Shown piece after piece: positions 13,083 to 26,059 of a stretch of 64,000 nucleotides of DNA (position 1 is the stretch's first letter; each line of letters begins with the position of its first letter). The DNA is taken from the NCBI GenBank assembly GCA_029891345.1, contig CM057002.1, forward strand, positions 65,986,590-66,050,589, read 5' to 3'. The notes beneath the pieces were generated by a model. It worked only from the letters and a program-made list of their open reading frames with translations. It had not been told where the DNA came from and ran no database searches. This DNA comes from Dryococelus australis. Its lineage: Eukaryota > Arthropoda > Insecta > Phasmatodea > Phasmatidae. The position numbers were made by a program, and so were the translations under genes.

Positions 13083-14770
13083 GAGGGTTATTTTTTTTTT
13101 TTTCAACCTCCGATGGGGCATAAAATGAAAACTGGAATTAATTGGAAAATGGTTTTACTAACAAATATGATATACATCTACAAATTACTTTTCAACAAAA
13201 TCACCATGCCGATTGAGACACTTGTCGTACTGGAGCACCAGCTTACCAATAGCCTCTGCAAAGAATGTTGCTGCCTGCGTGTTGAGCCATGTTGTCACAG
13301 TGTCCTACCGTTTGTCATTGGTGTTGAAGCGCCGTCCTCCCAGACACGTTTTTAACGCCAGGAAAAGGTGGAAGTCACTCGGTGCCAGGTCTGAGCTTTA
13401 AGGCGGGTGATCAAACACTTGCCATTGAAAACATGCTAGAAGTTGTTGGATTACTGCAGCACTGTGTGGTCTGGCATCGTCATGAAGCAAGACAACGCCC
13501 AAAGTCAGCATTCCTCTCGGTTTGTTGCAAATCTATTGTAGCCTTCGTAATGTCGCACAGTATGCAGCGGCATTGATGGTGGTCCCCGGCTCCATGAAAT
13601 CAATCAGCAGCACACCTTGGTGATCCCAGAACACTGGAGTCAACTGTTTCTCATTGCTGAGTGTCCGTTTAAACTTTCGGCTTGTTTGGGGAATGGGTGT
13701 GTATCCACTGTTGTGACTGCAGTTTCGTTTCTTCATTGTTGAAGTGAATCCATGTTTCATTACGTGTGACAATTTTATTCAAAAACTGTTTTCCAGTGTC
13801 CGCATAATGCAACAGAAATGTTGAGACAGATGCCATTCGCCGCTCCTTGTTGATGTCTGTCGACATCTTGGATACCCATTGTGCACAGAGCTGACCGTGA
13901 AATGTCTGGAAATTCTCCAGACAATCCTGAAATTGTGAAATTACTTCACTCGCGAACAACCAAATCCACACGGTGCGGTTAGTTCATCAGTCATCACTGA
14001 CCACCTTCGTCATGAACATCCATTCGCCCTTCACGGAATTTTCAGCACCACTCTCGCACCACGCCATCAATCAAAGTTTTCACCATACACAACGCTCATT
14101 CTGCGATGGGTTTCCGCTGCATTTAACCCCTCTGCCTGTAAATTGAATAACTCCACGCAGTTCACACTTGGCAGCAGAGTTAATCGTCGCAGATATGTTT
14201 ACATACCCGTAACCACATCCCAACTGATGAGTTTGCCTGGCCACGGAACGTGGAGGTGGGAGGGAGGCTGCGTTACTGACCACCATCAATGCCGCTGCAT
14301 ACTGTGCTACATTACGAAGGCTACAATAGATTCGCAACAAACCGAGAGGAATGCTGACTTTGGGTGTTGTCTTGCTTCATGACGATGCCAGACCGCACAG
14401 TGATGCGGTAATCCAACAACTTCTAGCATGTTTTCAATGGCAAGTGTTTGATCACCCGCCTTAAAGCTCAGACCTGGCACCGAGTGACTTCCACCTTTTC
14501 CCGGTGTTAAAAACGTGTCTGGGAGGACGGCGCTTCAACACCAATGACGAACTGTAGGACACTGTGACAACATGGCTCAACACGCAGGCGGCAACATTCT
14601 TTGCAGAGGCTATTGGAAAACTGGTGCTCCAGTACGACAAGTGTCAATCGGCATGGTGATTTTGTTGAAAAGTAATTTGTAGATATATATCACATTTGTT
14701 AGTAAAACCATTTTCCAATTAATTCCAGTTTTCATTTTACGCCTCATCGGCGGTTGAAAAAGAACCACCC
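13083..14770 (-). mobile_element. Mariner copy rearranged into a foldback
   Basis: From 14277 down to 13083 the minus strand carries most of a mariner element. The order is an N-terminal part, a first catalytic motif (NETWIHF), the second (WDHQGVLLIDF) and the third (DLAPSDFHLF, near 13385), then a terminus near 13083. From 14278 to 14770 the plus strand carries a second copy of the element's 3' half, starting in the same TTINAA codons and ending in the same terminal sequence. The result is an inverted repeat of about 0.5 kb arms (13083-13583 and 14278-14770) around a spacer of about 0.7 kb. Arms agree at roughly nine in ten bases by eye. A TA target duplication is not clear. Confidence 0.85.
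13533..13971 (-). pseudogene. Mariner transposase remnant (central part)
   Basis: This is the middle of a mariner DDD transposase inside the foldback. The upstream frame (13971 to about 13670) holds the region leading to NETWIHF. The reading then shifts by one base near 13700-13770 into the frame holding FWDHQGVLLIDFMEPGTTI. The first catalytic Asp of the family's DETW motif is Asn here, and the second Asp (WDHQG) is kept. With a frameshift and a catalytic change it cannot make active enzyme. The C-terminal part, with the third Asp, continues into the left arm. Confidence 0.85.
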
Positions 14771-16290
14771 ACACACACACATATATGAACTGAACTCTAT
14801 ATACTGTAACGAGTTATACTACAAGGGTGCCCACAGGGAGGTTTAACGACGCAAACTGTGTAATAGAAATATGGTAGGGGGAGGGAGGGATAAAATCTTG
14901 TGCTCTAACAAGTTTGTTGTATGGGTAAAAGAAAGCTGTGTTAGTATGATTAGATGAACAGGCAAGTATTTTTTTTACTGCAGTAAAAGAGAAAGCGGGA
15001 GGGGAGGGGAGTAGGTGAACCAGAGGAAAAATAGTGCGTGGGGGCGGAGTAGGTGAACCCGAAAAAAAATGAACTTTCTATATTTCAAAATACTTTCAAT
15101 GGCAATTTAATTTGCACCCTTTTATGACTACAGGTTTACTGGTTATATTTTTAAAATATGAAGGATATTTTTTTATTTTTCTGAGTATTAGTTTTAGAGC
15201 ATTACGCAAATAACTTCAGAAAACTACCAACAAAAAAGTAGTAATCCACTTTCCCTTCCAGAACTTGCCTCTTTAGGTACTACAGGGTTAAGTGATGTCA
15301 TATTTTAATTCCTCATATTTTTTGGTATCCGACTGAAAGAAAAATTTTGAAAGTGCACAAAATCATTAAGAGGAAAATATATTTATAATTTTTGCCATAA
15401 GAATTTTATTCAAATTTCTTAGTTTTAATGTTTTACCATTGATCCTTGCTATTTTGTGCTCGCTTATGGTGGAGGGGAAGGGGTGGGGGTGGAATTCTGC
15501 TCACACACCTTAGAGAAAATCTTTATTTATGAAATGTTGCCATAAATTACTGTATTTACCCCAAAATGTGATTATTTTTACAGAAACTGCTAAAACTAAA
15601 ATCAGGGTAATCACAAAATTATGTCAGGCCAATGGTGGCTGGGGGAGTGTTTTGTACAGACATGCTACCCCACAACGCCCTCTAATAAAACTGACAGTGT
15701 TATCTGTGCATGCATCATATAGACTCGGTGGGAACTGCTCCGACAGTTGGAATTTAATCTTCCAGGGTCAGTTTTTTTGCAGGCAACAGATTATATACGG
15801 ATAATAGAATTTACGATATAGGCGGTTCCACTATAATAAGAAATATCAAAGTACACTAGTAATAAAAGAAAACTTAATATGGACAGTGTTATCACCCACA
15901 TAAGATGATCAACCTCTGAAACTAAGTGCAAATCATATTTCTAATCAGTAACATAATACATATAATTTTGCAATTTTAACATCTGTCACATTAAATGATT
16001 TACCCCTGAAAATTTAGCAATTAAGATTATCACCATGCTCAAATGCACAAAAAAGGTTACCTTTTAACAGTAACCCTCTCCATCAGTGAAAAAAAACCTT
16101 CATGTGTATGTACTGTATTAGGGTTACCAACAGTATTAAATTTTCCATAAGGGACCTCCGACAACTCTATAAATACATCTTACCCTAATGAAATTATAAA
16201 GGAAATTTGTTATAAAAACCAAAAGTAAGTAGTTTTAATTCAGGGTTTCTCCATTGGAAAATTCCCAGACATCACAATTTCCAGATTAAA
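14771..16290. other. Unassigned AT-rich DNA
   Basis: The stretch starts with a short CA repeat (14768-14785) next to the mariner end, then carries several purine-rich patches (GGGGAGGGA types near 14877-14890, 14995-15050 and 15470-15492). No coding sequence, RNA gene or transposon end was recognised. Confidence 0.45.
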
Positions 16291-16617
16291 TTTTTTTTTT
16301 CCCTTGACCTTTTGCCAACATTTTTTACCTGTAAGGATTGATGCCTCTGCATTATTACACACATTTACACCAAAATACTGCTCTCCTCTTACAAAATTGC
16401 TCCCTACATAAATTGCAAAGAAAAATGACTACGCATTTTGTCCACAACCAAAAAACAATTTTACGCAAAAGTGATGATGGAACTGCCGAACATAGCATGC
16501 CTGTTGCAGAATTCCACAACATTTAGCCCATTCGTTTGAAATTCTCAGACGCTTCCCTAATTTCCCCGACCGTTTTCAAATTCCTCGACATTTCCCATTT
16601 CCAAGATGAGTGGCAAC
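16291..16617 (+). repeat. Dispersed repeat, copy 1
   Basis: A direct second copy lies at 27478-27754. Shared landmarks in the same order are GACCTTTTGC, AAGGATTGATGCC, GCATTAT, CCAAAATACT, CTTACAAAATTG, CAGAATTCCA, GACATTT and GAGTGGCAA. The repeat is pyrimidine-rich with short TTCCC/GACATT motifs. It has no long open frame and no obvious terminal repeats, so its class (nonautonomous transposon or low-copy repeat) is open. Confidence 0.7.
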
Positions 16618-16789
16618 CATGCATTATTTGAAAAGTACAAAAGTCACTATTATACATCATTCAAGATTTATTCCACACGTATAAAACTAAATATTAATTG
16701 CAATTAATCATAATTCTATGTTGAACTTATTTTTTCCTCGCTAGTTTTGTACCGTTTCACTACGACATTAACTGCTAAGTCGTTTTGTG

Positions 16790-18600
16790 TGGCGGTTCAG
16801 CCCAGGTATCCCTTCCCCTCCGGGTCTGCCCAGTATCTTGTGGCCTCACTTACTGTGTCGTTTGAGGCATGTAGTCTTGTTCTTTTGTCCCCTCACGTGT
16901 AGTGTGTAGCCTGACCATCCCCAAGGCTAGCACAATGAGTCAAGGGGTTTGTTAATTTGTAAATACTGACATGACGCATCCCACATCTTTGATACAAAAT
17001 GACTTGGCCCCAGCTTGAGTGCAATGCTTAACCCATTTTGACGAGTTGTTAACCCATACAGTACTGAAGAAGCAGGACACAAACAGTCAAAGATTGTACT
17101 GTTGTATGAGCTGCCACTTGCTCCAACCTGGCCCAGCTAGTCCCAGAGCACGACGAGGGAGGGCCGAACCCAGTCTACTTTGCAGCAGAGCTGAAGATAA
17201 GGGATTTTGGAATTTTCAACCCCTGCCAAGGCTATCTCCCCGCACCCCTCACCTACGAAATGCATACAGAAATGAGATAATTATTAAAGGCCGTCTGGCA
17301 TGACCATAATTCTTCACCGCTCTCTTATAGGGCCAGAGGTATAGCCTTCGGGGTGTGCAACTACTGGCACAGATTCCACTGCTCCTAAGGGCCGGAATCT
17401 CCGCCAGTAGAAGACCTCGCTAACCAGATGCCACCTACCACTTCTTCAGCAGCCACTGGACCCTCTACTTTTGGGAGACTGCACCTACCAGAGGCTCCCA
17501 AAGACATCACTCCGCATTACCACCTTATGGTGTTGAATCCTGAACCCATCCCTTAGTAATTAGGTCACAAAGTCCCCTCAACAACTCCACCCTGCCCACC
17601 CAGATCCCAAATCAGTCAGGAATTAGTAGTAGTAAAATACGAATTTCACCTAACCACTAAATTGTCATCTTTAATTATTAGATTATTCACCAGACCGCCC
17701 TCACTTGGATTTGTTTAGGATTTACTTCCGTTTCAAAGTCTAGTATACGAAGCAACACAGTGCCATCACATATTATTACTCTCGTAATAAATTACGTGGA
17801 ACTTAACTATTCTTTTATTACCAAAGTTGTTTGTGTACAACGTCTTAGATTACCCAAGTAGTTCAAACTCGAAAAGTGAAAGCGACAACACCGAGGCAAC
17901 AAGCCAGATTACCCACGTTAAGAGCCGCCCGAGCTCTGCCTAACTGGTAGAATTCCGTGGAGCCCAACGCACTAAAAACTCCTCCACCAAGCAAATCAGT
18001 GACTTACATTATTCCATACTCTACCACCGCTCAGAATAGCGCTCAAAAGGAGCTGGAATAACTTGCAAACTGACCCCTGCGGATATCACTCACAAAGGCT
18101 GGATGAAAGGAACACACGGTGCAGTCTCTCGTTACAAGAGCGAGTACTCAGAAGTACACGTTAGATCACCGCAAAGCACCGGCTCTACTTTTGTACGGTC
18201 CCACTTGTACCTTCATCTCCCCATGCCTTACATCCGAAAGGGAGGTAAGACGAGGAGAGGTTAAGGTGTGCAATTGTTACCTCAAACTAGACCTCTTTGT
18301 GACCTTCAGTCTGGAGTTGCACTTTGTACTTCCACCCAGGAGCTTCACTCCTCACGGCAGACAGCATTATTCCCTACATTAATTAAGCTTGAAGGCCCAC
18401 CTCACCCTATACTAGAGCCTTTCTGATGGTGTGAGGAACCCCTTAATGGTATTGCCAACCCCTGGTTGTGCAGTCCCAATACTTCAGCATCCCATCGTCA
18501 ACAGCACGCTACAAGGTCCGAGCAGCTCACAGTTCACCCGCCCTCGCCTCAGAAGGTAAGTGTCTCCAGCCAGCAGTAACACTATTACCTCCGAAGAACA
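16790..18600 (+). repeat. GC-rich, LTR-like or retroelement-derived stretch
   Basis: This block is richer in C and G than its flanks. Around 17200-17240 it has the motif order TTTTCAACCCCTGCC then CGCACCCC, followed by ATTATTAAAGG at about 17279-17289. The same order occurs in the LTR-like blocks near 7.6 kb and 59.6 kb. Open frames at 17019-17303, 18119-18382 and 18468-18854 show no recognisable gag, protease or pol motif. I read it as decayed retroelement sequence with low certainty. Confidence 0.3.
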
Positions 18601-19188
18601 TCTCTCTCGCAGGTAAATGTGTAACAATGGGTCAGCCGACTAGTAGGACTGCAACAGTGGCGTTGGATTTTGTACCCCTGCGACAGGCCACCAGAGACCT
18701 GTTGTTTACACTGGCCGTCTGCCAGTCCACCATTAAGGCACTCGTCGTGACATACTGTATGAAGCAGAAAAAGAAAAATGGATGGACAAGACAGAGAAAG
18801 AATATTTTTAATGAGGTTGTAGGAGAAAGTACACATAGAATGAGACCGTACTAGCACATAATGAGGACGAGACATGAGAGGTTGACAACGGAAAAAGGCA
18901 AGAGAGAAGAGAAGGCAAGTGGCAGAGGGAGTGAGAAGGAGAGGTGAAAATGGGAAAGAGCGAGTGATTGAGAGATGAAGGAAGATAAAGACATTTCATC
19001 AAGCTGACTCCTCCACAGACTGGAAACAGATCATAGATGGATGTTGTGTGTACAGAAACTATAACTGAACTACATAACACCCACTGCTAAATTAAAAAAA
19101 TTGGGAGCGACACGCAACAGATAGCATAATAAGGACTACAACAAATAGAGCAAAGTTACCTGAACTATTTGGCGAGGTTGTGCAGCAA

Positions 19189-19237
19189 CTAGAATAGGCC
19201 TTTCTTCTTCTTGTTCTTCTCCTTACCGTCAACAGCT
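19189..19237 (-). CDS. pnut: Septin-7/Peanut-type septin, last coding exon
   Basis: Septins are filament-forming GTP-binding proteins of the cytoskeleton and cytokinesis. This exon encodes only the C-terminal tail: one base completing a Glu codon, then AVDGKEKNKKKKGLF and TAG at 19191-19189. The lysine run followed by GLF is the known end of insect Peanut. A polypyrimidine-rich acceptor (CTTGCCTTCTAG) precedes the exon, and the frame is phase 2, exactly what the coiled-coil exon at 58753-58916 supplies. Just after the stop lies a strong donor-like CAG|GTAAC (19160/19159), so the 3' untranslated region may be spliced. The exon is very short and the intron very long, so it rests on motif plus phase rather than on length. 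Confidence 0.88.
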
Positions 19238-20765
19238 CTAGAAGGCAAGCAGACACAGTACATCAGCAGCCGGCAAGGCTCGCCAACATTCTACAGCACT
19301 ATCTCGCACACAACTACATCTATCAAGTTTTATCATACTACTACTAAAACATGAGAAAAATGAAGCAAGTAAAAATACTACACACTATTTTCTAAATAGC
19401 CTACCACATACCCATCTTTCAACACACAGGCACCCATTAAAATATAAATATCATTGCTATATTATGTAGAACATTACACACATTCTAATACAAGAAATTC
19501 ATGTTACACGTATTTGTTACAACTGTATAATAAAATGTCTCACATTCACCTTGCAACTGTGTCAGTGTTGTTAAACTACAGTTGTGAAATAAAATTCCTG
19601 AATTTAATGCAGAGCGATGATACTGGTGAAAATTGAAATGATATAAGTACACGGAGAGAAGAACGATGGTGATTGGCTCATGTGAGGAACACAGAGAACG
19701 TATTCACCCACAGTGACATGCATATAAACAAAAGAAAATTCTAAGTTTTAGTCCTTCAAATCATGTTCTCTGTAGTTTATGCGAGTGATATTACAGGGAC
19801 AACCTGAAAAGTGGCAAAGCCAAATACTGTAAATAAGCTCGATTGAGCCGAGGTTTGAAGAGACGATAAGCTGACTTGAGTTTCAAACTGAGCCAAACTG
19901 TAAAGGTTGGGCTAGCCTTGGCTCAACTTTTCAAACTTCAACATGTCTACTAACTACTAAGCTAGTACCTTGATAGACGTGTTCAGACATTCCTATAAAA
20001 AGGTGCTACATCCACACTCAAGATTATTGGAGTAAACTTGGGGCCAATACTCTAACTTCTAGTCGCGCATCCTTGCAGCCCCTACATGGAATGCCCACCT
20101 TTGTGTCTAATGTGGACAACACTTTACTGTACATCCACTCCAAAGACTAACATTCTTGTACACTTTGCTCAAGAACATTTGAATACCCTCAAGTCATACA
20201 GTGTTTTCAGAAATGGTGAATGCTAATAAATTTAGGTAGATTTGAGGTGGTTGTTTTCACAGATCACTTCCTATACAATACCCCACCTATTCTGTTGCAG
20301 GAAAATATTTGTTTCAAGAATGAAGTGAAAAACAGCAACGCGATTATGGAGAGAGGGCTGACATGGCAATGTTGATAAGCAGGCAGTGTCATGTTACTGT
20401 TTAGTGCCAACACGAACTAGCCCAACTGGCTGCAAACTACCACATATGCATCATTGAAGGCAATGCTACATTACAAAATAAGATTATATTGTATAAATCC
20501 CAGATATGCCATTTATTATATGCAGTATCAACTTGGGCATATTATGCTAAATTAAATCTCAATATGCCACAGAAAATGCAAAATAAATGCCTATGTATGA
20601 CAATACAGCACAACATAAGAATTACACAAAGTACTTCAACAGCAAATTTTAACCGATATAAGACTTGATTGAATAATCCTATGCTTTGACTCGTGAATCT
20701 AAGAAACCCTGATCAGAGTTACAAGCAGATTAACCAGGTTGCAGTAGTAATTGTTCCGCACACTA

Positions 20766-20945
20766 TAGGCCACTCATGATAAAGTGAGCACTTCAAGGAC
20801 CTTAGAACAGGAATAATAGAAAATAATTGTATTTATTAGTCGCATGACAACTTCCATACCAACAAATGGCGGAAATACAAAAAATTGGCTGAAAAATAAA
20901 ATTGAGAAGGGCCTTAAATAGTGCTCACTTTACCATGAACAGTTT
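20766..20945. mobile_element. MITE-like element, copy 1
   Basis: The two ends are inverted repeats. The left end around 20771-20798 contains AAAGTGAGCACTTCAAGG. The right end, read on the other strand from 20944 to 20910, contains GGTAAAGTGAGCACTATTTAAGG. The interior is AT-rich, with AAATTGGCTGAAAAATAAA near the right end and no coding frame. A second, more diverged copy in the same orientation lies at 29977-30195. This is the form of a nonautonomous DNA transposon; its superfamily is not clear. Confidence 0.65.
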
Positions 20946-23160
20946 ATACCACAGTGAACACCTGTAATGTCCACATACACTTACACGCTTGCAGTGCCCA
21001 AATCATTGTGGTCCTACACATCACATTATACTCAACAATGCACACACTTGCAAAGCACCGCGGGCCTGCAGTCATAAGCCGTATGCCGAAATAGCAGTGG
21101 CTTGGTGTTGGGCAATTCTGATGGGGGGAAAAAAAAACAGTTGTACCACGAAACAAGACTTCCTTTCAAGACAAGCTACACCACCTGAAAGATGAGAACA
21201 TGAAGACGACAATTCAAGGTTGAAGATCTCATGCAGGGGGTGTGGTGCACTATGTATGGCATGTTGTCTACCTGTGTACATAGCATGTTGTCTGCCTAGG
21301 GAGTCTCCAACCCCTCTCTCCACGTGCTCCCTGTGTCAGGTGTCGACTGGAGATACAGGAGGCGCGTACTCACTCCCACACCCTTACATCACAGGGCTGG
21401 TGCTTGCCAGCTCCTTGGTTACAAAAACAAAATGCCAGTGTGGCAAAAGATAGTCCCCCTCGCCACACATTTTCTCTCTTCAGTGTTTTAAACACCTTTT
21501 TAATAATGGTCACACTTTCCCATCCTCTATTCAAAAAAATAATTTGTACGTAAACTGCATACAAATTTGCAATTATTTTCAGTCTACCAGTTGTTACTGT
21601 ATCTACACCAGGTTTCCTCCCCTCCCATTATAGTTCAGGTTAGAAGTTAGCGCTTGAGGTAAACCATGGCTCCACTCATAGCCATGCTGTCCAATCCCAG
21701 AAAAACTGTGATACATGTTGTCCCTTTCTTTGGTGGATGGTGATAAGAGCATATATCACATTTAATTGGAGTATAACTTGCATCTTCTCCACTGCCTGTC
21801 GAGGATATTTCCTGCATGTGTAGGCATATGGGACTGTCGCTAGATACACTTGGGTCCCATCTCTATGTACGACCACCGACACTCTTAGCTTTAGGGTAGG
21901 TTAGGGAGAAAGGTAAAAATAACTGTCCTTTTATAAAAATTGCCAATGTCTGTAAACGTGGCAGTGGTAGACCCTGCTGGCTTCTGTTAACACACATTTT
22001 TTCTATCATTTTAAAATGACACGTACAAAACCAATGTTAAGGATGAATTTCCGACTAATTATTGTCAGTGCTGAAAAAATATTAAAATAATTCATCTGTA
22101 TTTATAGAAAATACTTCCATTATGCCAAATATAGAACTTTATATAAAATACATTTTTAGTAATTAAAAAATATTTATACAACTGAACTGTCAAATAAACA
22201 AATGCTTTTACTAATCAATAACAAATAAACAATTTTATGTATAATTTGAACTGTTCTGTATTATTGTCACATTTTGTTGTGATAACTTCCTTTTATGATA
22301 CATCAGCTCAAAATGCTATTACTGAAACTTATTTCTAATTCACCTACCATTTGTAAATGATTGAACAAATGACCAACCAATTTTTCAAATTTTGAATTAA
22401 CATTTTATTTAATACTTTCAAATAATCTTATCACTTATTTTATAAAGTGTGCAATTGGGACTATAGATACAAAAAATGCTACTCCTTGTAAATACACAGC
22501 ACGCGTGGTACATATCAGCGCTAACCCGTGTGTGAGCATATAAAGTGCATTGTGCCAGGTGGGCACAGGATGTTCACTGTCGAGTACATACTTGTAAAAT
22601 CAGCCTTTGAAAATGCAACCGACCCTACATACTCTCCGTCTCATTTAACTTGGCGAGATTTTGACAGTTCGAAGAAAGTAGCACCAATGTTTACTTTTCG
22701 TTTATATATCCTTTCACCATTAGCTGGTGCATCAAGTGGCGGCTGTATATTTTAATAACACGCTCTCAGTTAATCCACCTGCAGTTGTAAAGCTAAACAA
22801 ATTTTAAGGTATTTATAGACTGACATGTCTAAAAAAATTCATAGGTTTATAAAAGTAAAAAAGAAAACCTTTCACAAAAATTTAATATATGTGAACTCTT
22901 AATTTATTAAGGACAGCAAATTTGCAAGACTGGAAATAAAAATTAGGGGAACTTACTTGACAAACCACTTTCAGTTTCATTCACCAACAAACAACTCACC
23001 AAGGACATTTGCAAGGCAGTTATTCTGCTATTACATATACTAAACAGCTCAAGCTGTAAATATACAGCATGGAATAATGTGAGAATTGCTTAAAAACTAC
23101 CCATGCACATCCCACTTTTTATAAATACAGTATACAAAACAGGATAAGAACATGTGGAAT
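20946..23160. other. Unassigned intronic DNA
   Basis: Nothing firm was recognised. The part from 21040 to 21480 is somewhat GC-richer and has a short tandem motif (CATGTTGTCT, twice in 21260-21295). The rest is strongly AT-rich, especially 22000-22460. Confidence 0.4.
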
Positions 23161-23481
23161 TTATTTTACACAAGAAAGCCATTTTGTCTGGCTAGTAGTG
23201 TTCCGGAGCTCGCTGACAGGTGGTGGGGCAGGGCATGTTCCTCGGCAGGTAGCAGCAAGTCTTACTGCCTCTTTATCCAGTCTGTTTAAAAGTTCACTTT
23301 CTTCCATTACTGGTCCAAAACAACACAAGTTTGAAATATATTTCATCAAATTGTTTGGAAAATAATTTAACAATACCTTACAATGTTTCTGTAGGCTTTC
23401 AGAATCAATATCAAGTATGTATGGATGGATGCCTGCACTTTTCTTCATCTTAAATGCTGAAGTATTGTCTGTGATGTCTTA
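23161..23481 (-). CDS. Unrecognised exon-like ORF
   Basis: The minus strand is open from a TAA at 23482-23484 down to a TAA stop at 23163-23161. It encodes about 106 residues of ordinary protein-like composition (Leu, Glu and Lys rich, with a PAPPPVSEL stretch near the end). An ATG lies at 23448-23446. Acceptor-like CAG sites precede or follow the ORF start (ATCACAG, CTTCAG), both giving phase 1. An AATAAA overlaps the stop. I do not recognise the family. It may be the last exon of a nested gene, a fragment of a mobile element, or chance. Confidence 0.35.
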
Positions 23482-25580
23482 ATTTTAAGTGTCACGTATG
23501 ATTTTATTTAGAGTTCAATAAGTTCAGTGATGTGTCAATGTGTGAGTGTTTATATACTTTTGTAATTATTCAGTACTTCAATTTTATTCAAGATTAACAG
23601 TTTACACTTCACGTACACCTATGTGAGGGTATTATCTAAATTTGGAGAAGCTTTTGAGCTTGATATGGGCATATTTTAAGGTTAGTGATTCTCTTGGGTT
23701 TCAAAGCAACCCACATGAAGATGAGTGGCATGAAAATGTACTTAATAAAAGGTTACTGGAAATGTTTTTATATCATGTTTTTGTTAATATTTATTTAGCC
23801 TGTACAAAACGAGGTGCCAAAGTAAATTTTGTGTTTTACGCCTTGCCAAAATTTTCAGGACACTAAGGAAACCAAGGTTTATTCTACTCTGGTTGAGAAA
23901 CGATTTTCATTTTTCGCCATTAGGTAAATGCTAGCTATAAATTAGGTAAATGCTCTATTTTCTAAGATAAACAAAAAATTATAATTGGAATTATCCTAAA
24001 TCAAATATACAAAAACTACATAATTAAATAAAATCTCTTATTATTCACTTAGTTTCAAATTTTAACCAAAAGAGACCTCTCTGCAACAGTGCACACCTGC
24101 AACAGAAGTTTTCCCTATGATAAACTCCCCCACAAAACTACTTGCTAATGTTCAGGTTAGGTAACTATGCTTGCAAGCAAAAAATGAGCTATAGTTTGGT
24201 TCTAAGTATCTTGAATCAATTCTAAAGTGCACACTTAGGAAATAAGTAGACGTGAACTATTTACATCTGCACCACCCTCGACCAGTTGAGAAGCTTAGTT
24301 ACTGCACTAATACCCATGAAAAGTGCCACAGGCTGACTGACAATACACAATTTTCATAAGCAATTTTCATAAGCAGTTACTCTGATGAAAAATTTAAAGA
24401 TAACCTTTTTGGATGTAATGTAATTGGAGAAGAACCAATTTCACTGGAAACTTTCAACACTTATCTGAGTGTAACGTAAATTTAACAAGTTGCAGCATCC
24501 AACTATAATCTAACTTTGAATAAATTACGCTAACTATAGTCAATTCCTGACTAGAAGAGAATTTTGAAAACTAACCTTTGAAAAAACAACCTAGGTGTAG
24601 CACGTCAATTGTTTTTTCAATAACCTGTATTCCATAAATATATAACGCTGAGTAACTTTACAGTACTGTATTATTGAATAAATGAAACTTTACCTTAGCA
24701 TCATCTATATTTTGTAATATTTATTTAGTATTAAATAAGATTAACAACAGTAAGAGCAGCAATGTGTTGGCAACGGCTAGCAAGAAATAGTTCACAGATA
24801 AATGTTGTTTTAACCTAGTTTTTTGCTATGCTATTTGTAAATTAAACATTGCCTATTGAAATATCTAAATATTTAGGTAGCCCCGATGGCAACCTATTTC
24901 ATTGTCATAGTTTAAAATAACAGCACAAAATATTGTGCATATGCCCACTGACACTGTTTTATAAACTTAGGAAGGAACTGTCCGCTGGGTGGAGCTTGTC
25001 ATTCAGTCTTTCTTTCGCACACTCAGGAAAGAATGTATTTACATTATACATGTTTTCAATTGTAGCATATTTCATACTTATTACAGCAATATAATGATTT
25101 TTGAATTTGTAATTTATAACTGAAGAGAGATTTTAATGTTTGAATACTTATTTTAATATATTTAGATATGATGGCAGAGCTGTTACTATCTCAAGTTGGC
25201 AGACGTGGCGCGCCATAACATGGAGTGTTGCTTGTTACTAAACAAAGCGTAAATTATTCTTACTCCGAAAAATACTTCAAATTACCATATCACGCTTGTA
25301 GATGATGTGTTTTTTAAAACCTAACTAGGCAAGTTACGATGTTGTGATAAATCTGTTTCCACTGCAGTAATAAATATGCTATTACGTGTGTTTCATTAAC
25401 CATTGCGTGTGAAAAAGTGTGGCGTGGTTGCATCATGGCGGTTACGCTGGCCCTGTGTGTGTGTACGATTTCATATATTTGATGTGCACTATTTATAAGT
25501 TTTAACTGTGAACTGTTTTTATGATGAAGTTAATTATTTACATCCACGTCGTTTATCACAACACTGTACCTTTGACCCAG
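23482..25580. other. Unassigned AT-rich intronic DNA
   Basis: No gene or repeat family was recognised apart from a 15-bp tandem duplication (AATTTTCATAAGC motif) near 24347-24376. A short CG-containing patch at 25200-25470 has an ATG in good context at 25436, but the frame runs only about 15 codons. Confidence 0.4.
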
Positions 25581-26059
25581 GTGTTTGAAACACAGTCGTG
25601 TAACGTGATTGGCCAAAATCCCAAAAGATACTAGGCCCAGCCCGATAAATTTCAATTAAAACAAATATATTAATGTAAAATAACCATAAGAACTATAGTC
25701 AATTCAGGCATTTTTAAAACATCATAAAGTTGACCTAAATAATGTTATAGGCCTAAACTGTGAATATTCGTACAAAATGGTTTTTGAAATAGACTTATGA
25801 CAGAATTCTTAGAAAAGCTGTAAAAAATAAACACATTTGACAGGTATAAAAGTAGAAGTCACATTTCAATGTTTAGGTTTAGGTGTAGGAAAAGTATATG
25901 AACACACACACAAAATGGAATGTAAACATTGATTTTGACAGATGCTACATGGCAGTCACATGGCAATGTTTGTTTACATTTGGTGGAAGGATACGAAACG
26001 GGACTGCAAGTAGATATTTAGCAGCGCTTCGAGAAAGTTTCTTCAAGTCACGAATGGAC
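25581..26059 (+). repeat. Dispersed repeat with TATA-like box, copy 1
   Basis: A reverse-complement copy lies at 63300-63758. Shared runs include TTATAGGCCTAAACTGTGAA, GTGAATATTCGTAC, GACAGAATTCTTAGAAAAGC, AGGTATAAAAGTAGAAGTCA, AACATTGATTTTGACAGATG and GCAAGTAGATATTTAGCAG. A TATAAAA box is kept in both copies. Both copies end at the same GAATGGAC string on one side. Short insertions break any shared reading frame, so it is probably a noncoding repeat such as an LTR or nonautonomous element. Confidence 0.8.

Noticed and set aside
25436-25483. ATG in good context in a CG patch, possible first coding exon
   Set aside because: Only about 15 codons before a stop and no convincing donor; the GT run mimics one.
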